The notes beneath the pieces are model-generated. The model ran no database searches. It was not told the DNA's origin and saw only the letters and a program-made list of their open reading frames with translations. DNA of 64,000 nt from Sordaria brevicollis. Lineage: Eukaryota > Ascomycota > Sordariomycetes > Sordariales > Sordariaceae. The position numbers and the translations under genes are program-made. Location: contig JAUTDP010000005.1 in the NCBI GenBank assembly GCA_033439795.1, positions 2,819,001 to 2,883,000 on the forward strand, written 5' to 3'. This document shows, one piece after another, positions 36,550 through 48,993 of this stretch; positions within the stretch are counted from its first letter, which is position 1; each line of letters opens with the position of its first letter.

Positions 36550-37365
36550 TTTAATTCCTATTTAATTTTTTTTAACCTTCTTTTTTATTCCCTAATTTAT
36601 TTTTACCTTATTTAATTTTATCGGAAGTTCTTTAACCCTCTTCTTTATTCCCTAATTTATTTTTACTTTATTTAACCCTATTAAAAGTTCTTTAACCCTC
36701 TTTTTTATTCCCCTATTTATTTAACCCTTATTTAACTTTATTAAAAGTTCTTTAACCCTCTTCCTTATTTTCTTTATTTATCCGGGGCTTTTAACTTTAT
36801 TCGGATATTCTTTAATTTTTTTCTTTATTTTTTTTACTTATCCGGGGCTTTCGGCTTTATTCGGATATTCTTTAACCTTTTTCTTTATTTTCTTTATTTA
36901 TTTAAGGCTTTCGGCTTTATTTGGGCTTTAAATAATTAATTTATTAAAATTCGGGATTTATTTATAAAAACCGGAAGTTAATTAATTTTATTTAATATAT
37001 TCGGAGGTTTAACTTCCTTATTTAATATATTTAGAGGTTTAATTTCCTTATTTAATTATTTCGGGGGTTTAATTTTATTATCTAATATATTCGGAGGTTT
37101 AATTTTATTATTTAATTATTTCGGGGGTTTAATTTCCTTATCTAATTATTTCGGGGGTTTAATTTTATTATTTAAGGGATTTAGAAATTTAATTTTATTA
37201 TTCACTATTTCGGGGGTCTAACTTCCTTATTTAATTATTTCGGGGGTTTAATTTTATTATTTAGGGGATTCGGAAATTTAATCTTATTATTTAATTATTT
37301 CGGGGGGTTAATTAATCGGTTAAAGATTGCTTCGGGGTTTTAATTACTTATTTAATTTTTTCGAA
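36550..37365 (-). repeat. Second 60-bp/30-bp tandem array
   Basis: A 60-bp period from about 36550 to 36930 is followed by 30-bp units to 37310. On the - strand the 30-bp units read like L-N-N-K-I-K-P-P-E. The two-part layout and the L-N-K...P-P motif match the array at 28.0-28.8 kb, so the two are probably copies of one repeat-protein gene, here more mutated. Confidence 0.6.
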
Positions 37366-40300
37366 TATTAATTAGTAATTTAAATTAAGAGAATAATAAA
37401 ATACTAATATTAACGAACCTATACATTAAGGGATTTAAATCTGAGGTAAAGGCTATAAATATATATAACGCTATAATAACGTTAATATTAAGAGAAAATT
37501 AACGGTAATATATATAAATATTATTCGTAGGCTACTTCGCGATTATAAATTTAGTAAATTATATACGTTTCGCGCGATTGAAATAAATATATTTAGAAAT
37601 CGTTAATAATTAGGATCTTTATTTAGGATAGGAATTAGAATTTGAATTGTAAATGATATCGAATAAATATAGTAAATTTAACGCTAAATATAAATAAGTT
37701 AAGGTATATTATAAATTCGAATTTAAATAAGTTATAATAAAGAGGGAAGAGTTTTTAATAATAATAAAATTATAAAAGAACGAAGTATTTACTTATAAAT
37801 TACGAAAGGCGTTAGGGGTAGATTATAATTTAAAAAATATAATTAATTTAGGGGAGAATATTTTAATTTAGTATAAATATATTTTATTTATAGATATATA
37901 AATATTTCTATACTTGACCGAAGGGGGAAATTTTTAAACCCTACCCTAGAGCGAATAAATATTTTAATTTAATTTATTTATTTTAATTTCGAATATAAAT
38001 TAAAATATTATATTATTTATAAGGTCGGTAATATTATTTTATTGGAAAAACGAAACGGAATTAAAAACTTCAAATTCGGAAGGGTGGATGGAATTTTTAT
38101 ATTTACTTTGGAAGAGAATTATATTTTCCTAATAATTACCCCGCTAAAAACCCCGAAGGAGGAGAGAAGGGTAGAAATTATTATTAAATATTTAAAGTAC
38201 GAATTGCGAAATAGATATAAAATAATCGAATTATTTAAGGTAAGTAACGAGCGAGTATAGATAATTCCGAAGGACGAAAAAGGGTTTATATATATAAAGT
38301 ATAATATTTATTTTATTTAAATAAAAAATATAGATCGTAAACCTTTATACCTTTCTATAATTTTCTAATATAAATAATATTAATTAAAAAATAATAAATA
38401 AATTAATTAATTAAATATATATTTAAATAAATTACCTTTAATATAATAAAGAAACCCTTTTAAACCGAAGAAAAGGAAAGAATATAAGAAACGAATAATA
38501 TAATATATATATGAAAGAAATATATTAGAATTATAATAGGGGTTTATATCTTAAAATAATTGGAATTATAAAATATTTAATAATATTTTTCTTTTAATTA
38601 AAAATTTGAAAAGAAGTTAACCTTAATTATTTTTTTTTATAAACAAGATAAAAAAGAAATTTACTAGAGAGTAAGAATATAGCGTTATACCTGAAATAGG
38701 TATGAAATATACGAAATTAAGAAAATAAGAACGACTAAAATTATATAAATAAGACTTTTATTTTATTATTATTTATATTCCTAAATTATTAATCCTAACC
38801 TAAATATCCTATTTTATATTACTATTACAATATTATCTTAATATACTATTATTATTATAAATAAATATTAACGTTAATGTAGATCGAAATTTCTATCGAT
38901 TATTTTAAAATATAGAAGCGATTTACGAATTATCGAAAAGGAATAATAAAATCGATAGAAGTGCGAAAGGAAAGGCGTTTTGTCTCTTGCCGTTATATAA
39001 TTAACCCTATTATTAAAAATAGTAATAAATGATAATATACTCCTAATTCACCCGGGTATTAAGAATTAGAACCGAAATCGAATAAATAATTCTAATTCTA
39101 TTCCAATTTTAATACTAAAGACCCGAGCAATTATAAAACAATATATTAAAAATAATAATAGAATATAATATATTCTTAATTTACCCTATTAAGAATTAGA
39201 ATTAAAGTCGAAAATAAATTCCCGCCCTACCCGATTTGAATATTAAAGAAGAGAATAGCTATAAAAAGATAATTTTAACCTAATTTAAATACAATTAAGA
39301 AGTATTCCTATACCGATATTAAAACTTCCTCTTATAATAGCGATACTTTAAACCCTACTTATGAATTTTCCTTTTATTAATAATTTAATGCAAAAAGCTA
39401 AGCCGTAGAAATATTTCGGTGCTTAGTAGAGGAAATAACGAAGAGTATTTAATAGTAAATATTACGAAGAATTATATGATTAAATATTAATTAATATTAA
39501 TACTAAGATTATATAACGCTATTATATTACGAGTGGAATAATTAGTATAAGTATAACGAAAGTAAGTAAATGATATAAAAAAGAGAAGGAAAAGGGAGGA
39601 AAATTTATATAAAGGTGGGCGAGAGGTTAAATAAAAGTAATAATATATAAATACGAATAAGGACGAGAATACGATTCGAGAATTTATATAAATAATAAGA
39701 GGAAGTGGAAAAGGGAAATTAAAATACTAAAATATACTAAATAATTAAAAGAAGTAGAAGTAGGTAGGAAGTATATCCTTAAGAGGTCGAGAAGAGAATA
39801 TATTATTAACCCGAATACCCGTAAATAAAATATAGAGAATTTATAGCGCTGCCAACGAAATACGAAGTATAAGTAGGAAGTTTAAGGAATAGAAGGGGCC
39901 GGGAATCGCCCGTATTAGTATACCCGAAGGAGTTGCCTCCGTTAAAATTATAGAAGGACGGGAGATAATATCCGCTATTTTAAATTAAGGATGGGGCGGG
40001 AGGTCGAGTATAATAGAAAACGGTAAGGGAATATAGTTAGGAACGATTTAAATTATTTATATACCTATAATTAATGCGAAACCGATGGAAGTAAGCCGGA
40101 AACGGAGAAATAAACCTAATTAGGTTTAAGAATATAAAAACGAAATAGATTAGATTATAAAAAATATAGTTAACGCTATTATAGAGAAACGGATATTCTA
40201 TTAGCCGCTATAATTAGCCGCCTATATCGAAACGCTAAATCGGGAAAATATTGGAGTAGAAAACGGAATTTAGTACGGAAATATATCGTTATTATTAAAT

Positions 40301-41690
40301 ACCTCCGATTTTTATATAAAATTGCATTTTTCTATATTAATATAATTACTATTATAATCCGTCGTATAAAGATTTAAAATATACGATAACGGAAATAGAT
40401 ATAAACGTAGAGGTCTACTAATGCGTTTCGGACGGATTAGAAAATTAAAAAGGAAAATAAGCGTTTCGGGCAAATAGTAGGATTGTTAATATAGAGAAAA
40501 TATATTATAATATATTATATATTACCCTATAATATTAATATTATAATTATATTTCGGAGGAGATATTTATAAACGTACGGGGTAAGGGATAAAAAGATAG
40601 GAAATATTTATATTAAGCGAAATTATAAAATAAGGATATATTACGGAAAAATAGAAGTAATTTATAATTTAAAGGTAAAAGTAATAGGGCGATGTTTTAA
40701 GAGTATAGTTAAATTAGGTAGGATTTAAAGGGGAACCGGGGAGACCCGGACTAAAAATTCCCGGGCCGGAGTAAAAAGAGATTTATTAAATAATAAAGAT
40801 TTATTATAATTATAATATATATAAAAATATACTTTTAATAGAAATATACTTTTAACCGAAAGTAAAATATACGGCCGTAATAATATTTTAGTTAAATAAT
40901 ATAAATGAAAAAATATTATAAAGTAGAATAGCCGTATTATTATAAATTATATTTTTAAGAAAGTATATTATAGTAAAATAATATTATATAGAGTTTATAT
41001 TTTGAAAATAAGCATTTTCGCACGATTTGAATATTAGGGAAATAACCTAATATAATGCGAGAAAATATTTTCGAAGGGATAATTTAACGGGGGTAGAAAA
41101 TTTCTATATATATAATATTCGTAGACTTTTTATATTGTAGAGAATTTATATTAAAAAGACTTTATATCGTAAAAACGTTATATCTATTTATATTATATAT
41201 TAAAAAGATTCTATATTGTAAAAATATTATATTTATTTATATTATATATTGAAATAAGAGTTTGTATTATAAAATAGTTATATTATAAATATTGTATATT
41301 TGCGAATATAATAAAATTATTATAAAAAATATATTATTATATACGTAATATTTATATATATTAAAAGTAAATAATTGTAAATATTGCGCTAAATTATAAT
41401 TTTGATTAGAAAGTTATAAAAGTACTAAAATATAATATTAAAGACGGTAATATAATTCCGGGGATTTATATACTTTATAGCGTTATATATACTTTCTCTG
41501 TATAATATATATAGATAAGAATAGAAGTTTTTGGCTCGATAAGAATAGAAACGCGAATATAATAAATTAATTTATATAAATATTCTAATAAATATATTAA
41601 TTGTATATAGATATATTGTTGGGTAAATACTATATTATATTGATATTTAGCGGTGCAAATATAAAATTAACTGCTGAATATTCTGTTTTT

Positions 41691-42215
41691 ATACCTTAGC
41701 AGACCATGTTTGAAACTGGGGGGTTCCCTCTAAGGTGCCCCTGGCATCCCATCTGGCAGCCAATGTTGTGGTTGGTCCGAGCGTCAAATTGTCCGCTGCC
41801 ACTTTCCTCCTTGACGCTACGGTCCTGCCACTCGACGTTTTTCGGCCAGCCAAGGACAGCGCAATTTCCAATCTTCGACAACAAGATCTGCAGCGGTTGA
41901 TTCCATCGAAATCAACCACCTTTTTCTCCTTTGCTTGTGCAGCTGCAACCCACGGCACATTGGTATGTCGCCGCATTTCTCGCCCCTCTCTCATTCCCTT
42001 TTCATAACTCTAATCTGGATTGCAAGAAGTCACCATCCTTGGCTCATTGATAGCTTGACGCCCACATTGTCGACATCTTGGACCCACCGTCTGCACTGTC
42101 ATCGCGTTGTCGGCACCTCAAACCAACAACGACCTCAACGTCTCAACCACCAAGAAAGCTGAATACATCACACCCAGCGCTTTCGCAAACTCAAGTTACT
42201 CAACCAGAAGCAATC
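41691..42215. other. Leader region of copy 8
   Basis: Composition returns to normal. The stretch 41780-41880 resembles the copy 7 leader (CCACTCGACG...TTTTTCGG, GCCAAGGACAGC). No separate gene seen. Confidence 0.45.
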
Positions 42216-42950
42216 ATGGATTTCGCTATCGCCGAGGGCATTATTGCCAACCCTCAGAACCCTCAGAACCCACTTGGTGTCGACAACCAGAACGGCGCCA
42301 ATCTATACAACAATCTCAATAACATCCCCGGCCATCAGAATGGCGGCAACAACAACCAGAACATTGTCATGGTTCACTACGAGAACGGCGTGGTCATCCT
42401 GACACATTATCAGGATGGTGTGGTACTCTTCCATGAGTTCCTGATGAACGCTCACCAGCAAGACCACGTCGTCGCTCACCAGCAAGACCACGTCGTCGCT
42501 CACCAGCATGACCACTTCGTCGCTCTCCAGCAACACCACGTCGCCCACCAGCAGGGCGAGGCCGTCGCAAACGCCGCTGACCACGCTGGGCCTAACGAGC
42601 AGCACCCGGCTCCCATGCCGCATCAGCAGGCCGAGCACCCCGCTGTTCTCGCCCTTAACGGCATCAACCATGAGACCTCGGAGGAGGACATGAGGGCGAT
42701 GATCGCGGCCGCCGCCGCCGTTCTGCACGCTGACCACCGCAGGGGTTGCAAGCGTGAGGGCTGCGACGCCCGCGCTTAGAAAGCTGGGCCGCGCTCACGC
42801 TCTTGCTTGTTCCACTTGCGCAACTCCCCTCGCCTGCACACCATGGTCCAGGTTCTTGTCAGGTACGCCCAAGGCCACGGCAGTTGTTCCAACTGCTATG
42901 CCTTTCTCGACCGCGAGACTGGTAGGCGTTGTGACAGCTGCCAGGCCTAA
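42216..42950 (+). CDS. UAG-interrupted Cys/His family, group A copy 8
   Basis: ATG 42216 (MDFAIAEGIIAN) has a good context and matches the size of other N-termini; an in-frame ATG at 42078 would add 46 leader-like residues. A Gln/Asn/His-rich segment includes an 8-residue tandem repeat. The module AEHPAVLALNGI...AAAVLHADH, C-K-R-E-G-C-D-A-R-A leads to TAG 42777-42779. The frame continues 56 codons: KAGPRSRSC-L-F-H, spacer ending GHGS, C-S-N-C-Y and, 11 residues on, C-D-S-C, with TAA 42948-42950. All ligand positions are intact. Short form 187 aa, extended 244 aa. Function unknown. Confidence 0.78.
42453..42524 (+). repeat. 24-bp in-frame tandem repeat in copy 8
   Basis: Three 24-bp units at 42453-42476, 42477-42500 and 42501-42524 encode H-Q-Q-D-H-V-V-A and variants; the third has two changes. 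Length variation here would keep the frame. Confidence 0.9.
42777..42779 (+). other. Conserved in-frame UAG, copy 8
   Basis: After D-A-R-A, before K-A-G. It can lie in a 15-nt loop closed by GCGC/GCGC (42772-42775 with 42791-42794), or in a GCTT[AGA]AAGC mini-hairpin with the A in the loop. Confidence 0.75.
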
Positions 42951-43891
42951 GGCTTGACGAGACTGGACCACCCTCACTCACTCCCTGAGCCTCCCGGTCG
43001 TTGCCTGCTGTGGTGTCGGTGCTTAGTAGAGAGTTGAGGATGGCAAGACGTAATGATCTCAGAAGAGGATTTGCTCCAGATTAGATGCCAGCGCGGAGTG
43101 TCCAAGGACGCTGCTGGGTGGCAGTCTGGATGGGGCGCTTGGACCGTGTGCTCGAGACAATGTTCAGTTGCCGGCTGGGGACGACACCACGGCAGAAAGT
43201 TGGGCGCTCAAGGTTGAGCTGGTCGAAAGGATGGAAGTTGCTACGGTACCACAAGACAAAGGACTTTGTCTGGAGCACACACACCTAAGGTCAATGTGCC
43301 ATATGTGAGGGTGTCAGCGTTGCCTTTGGGGACGCCAAGTTCGGGAGGAATCCGGGAAAAGAGATGTCATCCTCGCGCCGTGAGTGAGAGACAGGCCACA
43401 ATTATCTGCCCATGTGAGTAATGGAAAGGCCTCTCATGCTACCTATAGTGATGTCTTTCCATCGTGTATCTCACAAAACTTTAGTGTCTCTTGTAAGACC
43501 AAGATAATATCCTCGGGTGCGAGAAAGGACGTGGATAAGTCACAAGAGGGACATCGCTTCGAGAAGTTAAAAACTTTCGGAGTTGCACATGAGAAATTGA
43601 ACCGAAATTGAGAAGAGTGTTCATTTGCTGTGTTTTTATACAATTTCCTTTGTCTTGGACATCAACAGGTCCTAACTCACTCGGTAAAGGGTGTGGAACT
43701 GATGTGATGAAACGCTTTGGTCTCCGGATGAGCTAAAGTCCCGAACAGACGCTAATGAGGGTTCGGTGAGTCAGCTAGACTGAAGATGTGACAGGTCAGC
43801 TTCGGTGAGCGAGGTGTTATCGTCCATCGAGAAAGTCTGTCAGCCTGTCACCGATACCCCGTCCACGTCCGTCACGCCTCATAAATCCTAC
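42951..43891. other. 3' flank of copy 8
   Basis: No supported gene or repeat recognised; short overlapping frames on both strands only. Confidence 0.4.
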
Positions 43892-44035
43892 ATGTGGGCT
43901 AACACAGAGATCATTGAAGTCGACGCCTGCCTTAAGGCTTGCGAAGGAGAGGGCTACAAATGGAACATTCGCGACGTGCATACCCGCAACAACATGGCCT
44001 TCGTCTATGTCGTTGACGGCCCTTTCAAAGGCTGA
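43892..44035 (+). CDS. Small hypothetical ORF or last exon
   Basis: ATG 43892 opens 47 codons (MWANTEIIEVDACLK ... YVVDGPFKG) to TGA 44033-44035. Pyrimidine-ending codons dominate and the frame is open upstream to 43805, so it could be the last exon of a longer gene. I do not recognise it. It has two cysteines but not the family's spacing. Confidence is low because of its size. Confidence 0.25.
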   Translation: MWANTEIIEVDACLKACEGEGYKWNIRDVHTRNNMAFVYVVDGPFKG

Positions 44036-44326
44036 TGTCCAATGACTGAACCAGAACACGATCCTCTTTCCAGTCGACTCTGTTTTGTCTTTCCCTCCTT
44101 TCCTCCGACATTTCTTACGCGAATCCTTGATGTCCTCGGCCACCACAGGTCACCTGTCATGGTCCGGTGCACCGTGCACTCGATCGTGATCGAATCTTCC
44201 CCCCCTGTTCCAAATCTCAATAGTGCAACCAAAGAAGTACCGGCCAACGATGATCCCAGTTTCATCCATCAATGGCAGTACATCAAGCCGATCGGACATA
44301 GCAACCGACCTTTCAAACCTCACACC

Positions 44327-44334
44327 TATAAATA
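44327..44334 (+). promoter_or_regulatory. TATA box upstream of the 44.7-kb fragment
   Basis: A clean TATAAATA lies 363 bp upstream of ATG 44697, in keeping with the long leaders of the family. Confidence 0.4.
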
Positions 44335-44696
44335 CATCCACATTCTTCATTGCCTTTCTTTCTCACTCCCCGGCTTCTTCTCGGCCTAACTCCGCGCTGC
44401 CTTAAGCCTGTAAACTTTCTCGCATTATCCAAATCAACGCGATCTATCATCAGCATTGTCGGCGACCACATCATCTTCGTCAACCCATCGCCTTCCCCTA
44501 ACGAGCCGCGGCACTCGCGCCGCCACCCTCTGCAATTTTTCCCACTCCAGTTACTCTGCGGGAAGCGCCAAATACAGATTTGACACACCTGCGTTATGCG
44601 GTTGAACGCCACGGCCAAGTTAGCAAAAGCCTCTGGAGGACCAGAAACAAAGAGACAAAACAGCCATTCTCGTATCGCGAACCATTCCACTTCATT

Positions 44697-44978
44697 ATGG
44701 CGGCAATAGGCATGGAGGGAGGTAATCTCGACTACAACGCCAATCAGCTCTATCAGCCAGTGGAGGACGCCCACCAGCCTAGAGGTATCCATAATCAGCA
44801 CCATCAGCAACTCGAGGATCTTCACCACCCCGCCAGTGGCTTGGAGCACGATGACCACCACAACCCTGCCGCGATGATGCATAAGTCCTCGAACAGGCGG
44901 GAAGGATGCTACCTCGAGGAAGAGCGAGGAAGACTAATTGTCCTGTGGATGCCGAGAATATCAAGAAGCCGTGTATGA
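44697..44978 (+). pseudogene. Probable N-terminal fragment of a group A copy
   Basis: ATG 44697 (MAAIGMEGGNLDYNANQ) opens 93 codons rich in His, Gln, Asn and Asp (QHHQQLEDLHH), like the N-terminal parts of copies 6, 8 and 9. It ends at TGA 44976-44978 without an HPAV module, knuckles or internal TAG. A TATA box lies upstream. I read it as a truncated duplicate, but the link rests on composition and location, not alignment. Confidence 0.35.
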
Positions 44979-47063
44979 GTACCGAAGCAGAAAGGTGAAA
45001 CGAAGAGAAGGAAGAAGACAATGGAAAAGAGAAAACAATAGAACACATCGAGGGAAAACAATGGAGAACACAAACATGGGGAGAACAGTGATCGGGGTCA
45101 GTGATTGAAGGGCTGGTGGAGGAAAACGGACAAAGACAGAGTGTCAGGGGCTGGCTGACTCGCTGTTCTGAAGAACGTTCGTCGTTACCAAACAACGAAT
45201 ACTCCGCCTAACCTAGAAGAAACAGTTAACCTCCCTTAATACAACCATTTGTGACTCCAAAGTCTCTTGATACAGTGGCCTATCTGATGTGACAGTAAAT
45301 GTCATAGTGTCATCCCATATTCCCTTGTTCTACAAACAAATGAACGTCGTGTTGGGTACGAAAACACATTGAGTCTTTCGCACAAACCAGACCTCTTCAT
45401 AATCTAGCGTAATATCACATCGGCTCTACGACCTATCTACTTTCCGAGGGTAAAGAGGTGTCTGCGTCGAAAATAACAAATATACAGGTAGCGTCTACAA
45501 AACTAGCACAACCCTACATTACGAGCCTCACAGGCCCTTCATTTGCAGCTGTCCACGCTCTGAACTTCTGCCGTTCCTAACTCTTGACTTTCCCGCTTGT
45601 CCGCTTAGGTTGTCACTCTCTCAGTTCTCTTTGTTACTTCGTGGAAGACTGGAAGAAAGGAGACTCGTTCACTTGTCCTTTGAGGGACGGATCATCAAAG
45701 GACACTCACCACGGGCACCAAAGCCCAGTCGCTCGCAGCATAGACTGGCAGTCCACAAAATGGCAGAAACTGATCAGCCACAACTCAGGCACACCGCCCA
45801 GTGTCCCAAGAGCTCAAAGTGCGGCGGTTGCTTCACCCACGAAGAGGCACCCCCTGTCCACGCCGAAATTTCGGAGGCTGGAAGTCTCGAACTCCCGTCA
45901 TCGATGCCTGGCACGTGCTTGGCTCACGGCCAGTCAAAATCCCCTCTTTCTTTCACATTGCTCCTTGGCGCCGGCAAGGCGAGCTCCCCCAGCCTCGCAC
46001 AGACAGCGTGAAGTGTCCGTGGGGCAATACGGTCTGAAATAGAATCTAGAGGTACCAGAGAGAACAAGGCTTTCGGCGCTAGTCCACCTGCAGGCGAGCT
46101 TCTTGTACCCTCGAGGTACTTCCATCTTTCCGAAGAGCGGCACCCTTACCATCCCTTCACCTTTCGTGGCTGGTGTCGAGCCAGCAGCAACTCAGCATCC
46201 ATTTTGGCACGCCTGGCCCAAGCGCTCCATCCAAAGTGCCCACTCGCCTCATCTCTTCCATACCTCGAAGGATTAAACTGCTACAGTGTTCAATCAATTC
46301 AAAGTGCCAACTCAATCTCGTCCGTCCGACACCTCGAGAAAGGCATTTTTACAGCTTTTTCCTTTCGACAGCCGGCAATTCTTTTCTGTCGACTCCCACT
46401 GTCACGAAGTCGACAACAACACGCCTGAGCGACAAAGGGAAAAGGAATCCCGAGTTGCAGCCAACCTTCAGGGCAATCTTTCCTCTCTTGCGCCCACTTG
46501 CTTCGTGATCCGAGTGTCCGGCGACACTTCCTTTTCCGCTCGACAGACAATAATCCTTTTGTGTCACCTGCCAGTCTCAAGAAGTCAACAGCAACACGGC
46601 CGAGTTACCTCTACAGCAGGAAAGGCATCCCGGATCTCAGCTCACATCCGGGTCCATCATTCCTCCTCTTTACTCCCCTCAACTCGGTGAGTATGTCCCG
46701 TCCACTTGTCTTTATTACCCGCGGAATCATTCTGATCAAACGACCTTCACCTCCGCAGGTATTGCTGTCGTCTTCTCACTATACTCAGGACAATCATCGT
46801 CCCTCCATTCTCATCGCATATATCGCGGTCGTCTTTCAGAACCACCAGGCTTTGCATCATCCCTTTCTCCTCTCCACTGCCTCCGAACAGTCGGTGGCCC
46901 CTCACTTTGACACTCTTTACCATTACGTCTTACCACGCAGCTGGAAAGGAACGGCATCCAAAAACAAAGGCGCGGTGGGATCAGAACTGTCACACTACCC
47001 GCACCACCTGCTTCGGAGTCATCACTGTTTGAGAGCCACTCCAGTCTGCGACAGCCCTCAACT
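44979..47063. other. Intergenic and long leader of copy 9
   Basis: Frames at 45584-46042 have no recognisable domain. A diverged direct repeat of about 115 bp (46353-46466 and 46526-46650) shares TCGACAG...CTTTT.TGTC and AAGTC.ACA.CAACACG segments. A probable 5' UTR intron runs from GTGAGT at 46687 to CGCAG at 46758 (72 bp). The segment near 46820-46880 resembles the leader of copy 10 near 49900-49980. Confidence 0.4.
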
Positions 47064-48122
47064 ATGGCTGACCACGTCAGTGGGGGAGGCAACCCCAATC
47101 AGCCAGCTGTGCCCCAGGCTTATCAGCTTGTGGCACCCAATGGTATCCTTGTCGGAATTGAACCCCTTATCCATGGCGCCGCTCCCGCCGCCAACCCCAA
47201 TCATCATGAACAACACCACTACAACCCTGGCCAGCTGCACCCCTTTGTGCCTGAGAACAATGCCGGACTCGGCCATGAGCACCGGCACCACGTAGGCCAA
47301 CCACAAGGAGCCGCGCTTAACCATCCATTCGCTGAGCCTTTTAACCATCAGAACTGTGGCGGACACCAGTATGTCGGACAGAATTTGGTTGCCATCCCTG
47401 CCGATGGCTACAACGACATCCACGACATCTACGACGGCAACGCCTATCTACAGCATATGCACCATGCGGCGCCACAGCCACCCGTGGATGCCCACCAGCC
47501 AGCGCCATTTTACCAGCCTGCAGCTCTCCATGAGCCAGCTCCGATCTACCAGCCTGCTGCTGCCCATCAGTCAGATCCGTTTGACCAGCTTGCTGCTGCC
47601 CATCAGCCAGCTCCGTTCCACCAGCATCCTGCTGCGCCGATGCCAGTCGGCTACCTATCCGACAACTGGAATCCTCATGTCCTTCCCGCTCCCGGCCCCC
47701 AGCAGCCGGGTATCCCACTCCACAATGTTCCCCATTTCCAACATCAGTACCAGAACCAAGGCCCCCCGGCCGCGGCTCCTCCCGAGCCGCACGCCCACGC
47801 CAACCACCCAGCGGTTCTTCGCCTCCACGACGTCACACGGGCCACCCCGAAAGCCCTGGTGGAAGAAATCGTTGAGGAGGCTTCGGCCATTCTCCATGCT
47901 GACCATCAAAAGATGTGCGGACACCCCGACGGGTGCGATCGCCGCGCTTAGAGGGCCGGTAGTTGCGCTCGCCGGTGCATCCTCCATCTAGCCAACCGGC
48001 CGAGTTTGCCGGTCCTGGTTCAATTGTTGATTCGAAAGGCCCAAGGACAGGGTTCCTGTTCGAACTGCTACGCGTTCATGGAGCGCGAGAGCACTCACCG
48101 GTGTGAGGATTGCAACAACTAG
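47064..48122 (+). CDS. UAG-interrupted Cys/His family, group A copy 9
   Basis: ATG 47064 (MADHVSGGGNPNQ) starts a 295-codon frame. A Y-Q-L-V-A-P-N-G motif lies near residue 20, followed by long His/Gln/Pro/Ala-rich sequence with 12-13-residue tandem repeats. The module is ANHPAVLRLHDV...ASAILHADH, C-G-H-P-D-G-C-D-R-R-A, then TAG 47949-47951. The frame continues 56 codons: RAGSCARRC-I-L-H, 23-residue spacer, C-S-N-C-Y and, 11 residues on, C-E-D-C, ending at TAG 48120-48122. All ligands are intact. Extended form 352 aa. Leader and 3' flank are paralogous to those of copy 10. One of the best candidates for an active gene; function unknown. Confidence 0.78.
47492..47636 (+). repeat. 36-39-bp in-frame repeats in copy 9
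   Basis: Four imperfect units encode blocks such as H-Q-P-A-P-F-Y-Q-P-A-A and E-P-A-P-I-Y-Q-P-A-A-A. Differences are mostly substitutions and the frame is maintained. Confidence 0.8.
47949..47951 (+). other. Conserved in-frame UAG, copy 9
   Basis: After D-R-R-A, before R-A-G. GCGC (47944-47947) can pair with GCGC (47965-47968), leaving the TAG in a 17-nt loop; this is a weaker hairpin than in copies 6 and 10. Confidence 0.75.
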
Positions 48123-48550
48123 CCCTGAAATGCTAAATGGCAGCGACTAGATGACAAGCGGAGAAGCAAGGTTGGAGTTGGGTGCTACTGTTGACTGAGC
48201 TGGTACGTTGGCCATACGGGTGGACGGAATCAACCGACGGGGGCAACTCCCGGGTTTATGAGGAGTCCCGACGTGTGGACAAGACGCAGGTCTAGGCTTG
48301 ACGGAAGAAGATAACAGCCCTTCAAACTGTCTCTGACAGTTTTCTTTACCGAACTTCGGATGTTTTGATCGTATAGGACTAGGAGTTATACCAGAAGTCC
48401 CGGTAGCATCCTTACCAAGGTATTTCGAAGTACCTAGTGGGCAAGGTGATTCGAAACTCTTTCTAACGGAAAGAGTGGACGTATATTGCTGGGAGTCTGG
48501 GCCTCTATATAACGGTTCCTGTATGGTACGGTCTATTGAGAGCAAATACA
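48123..48550. other. 3' flank of copy 9
   Basis: Noncoding. 48230-48300 resembles 50840-50910 downstream of copy 10 (both contain CTGGACAAGAC- or GTGGACAAGAC-like segments), showing that the duplication included the 3' flank. Confidence 0.45.
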
Positions 48551-48719
48551 TGGGCTCAAAATAACCGTACACCTTAGAAAAACCGTTCACTTTAGAGAAA
48601 CCGTTGTAGGTGGGATTCTGGGCTTTTGATTGGCTAGATGGATTTGGGGATAGATGCTCTTGCCTTTTTTTTATTTTTTTTTATCTTCGAGGGTAAGGTA
48701 ACCACGCCTTCGGTACTAC

Positions 48720-48825
48720 TACTTTCCCAAAACTTCGTCGCCCTCCTAAGACTTGGCTCGTCGCCCTCCTAAGACTTCGTTACCCTCCCAAGACTTCGTC
48801 GCCCTCCCAAAACCTCGTTACCTAT
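48720..48825 (+). repeat. About 21-bp tandem repeat
   Basis: Five imperfect units of the type TCGTCGCCCTCCTAAGACT, inside the TIR element. Confidence 0.75.
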
Positions 48826-48947
48826 TATTACTATTATTATCGATCGCTATCGCTTTGCCGTTTGTTCTCGTCGTTATCGTTTAATTGTATTGATGAAAGT
48901 TAGTTGATGAAACGGAAAAGGGATGTAGCCGAACCTTGATTTTGATG

Positions 48948-48959
48948 GCCGTCGTTGTT

Positions 48960-48993
<34 letters not shown>
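48948..48993 (+). repeat. Microsatellite (GTTGTC)n
   Basis: Seven to eight hexamer units of GTTGTC/GTTGTT, inside the TIR element. Confidence 0.85.

Larger units (their letters stand above)
24715..41690. mobile_element. 17-kb RIP-degraded AT-rich block of nested repeats
   Basis: Composition changes abruptly near 24715 and back near 41690. TG and CA are nearly absent, TA is very frequent and CG persists, so the block was almost certainly repeated DNA mutated by RIP. No terminal repeats or target duplication could be fixed. Less mutated islands include 25.63-25.72 kb and 39.88-40.15 kb. A loose direct repeat of about 130 bp lies near 39.05-39.27 kb. Two coding-type tandem arrays and a transposase-like stretch are listed separately. 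Short open frames here are remnants. Confidence 0.8.

Noticed and set aside
45610..46011. 133-codon frame with C-P-K-S-S-K-C-G-G-C
   Set aside because: The cysteines do not follow the family spacing, two other frames are equally open, and it lies in the leader-like region of copy 9.
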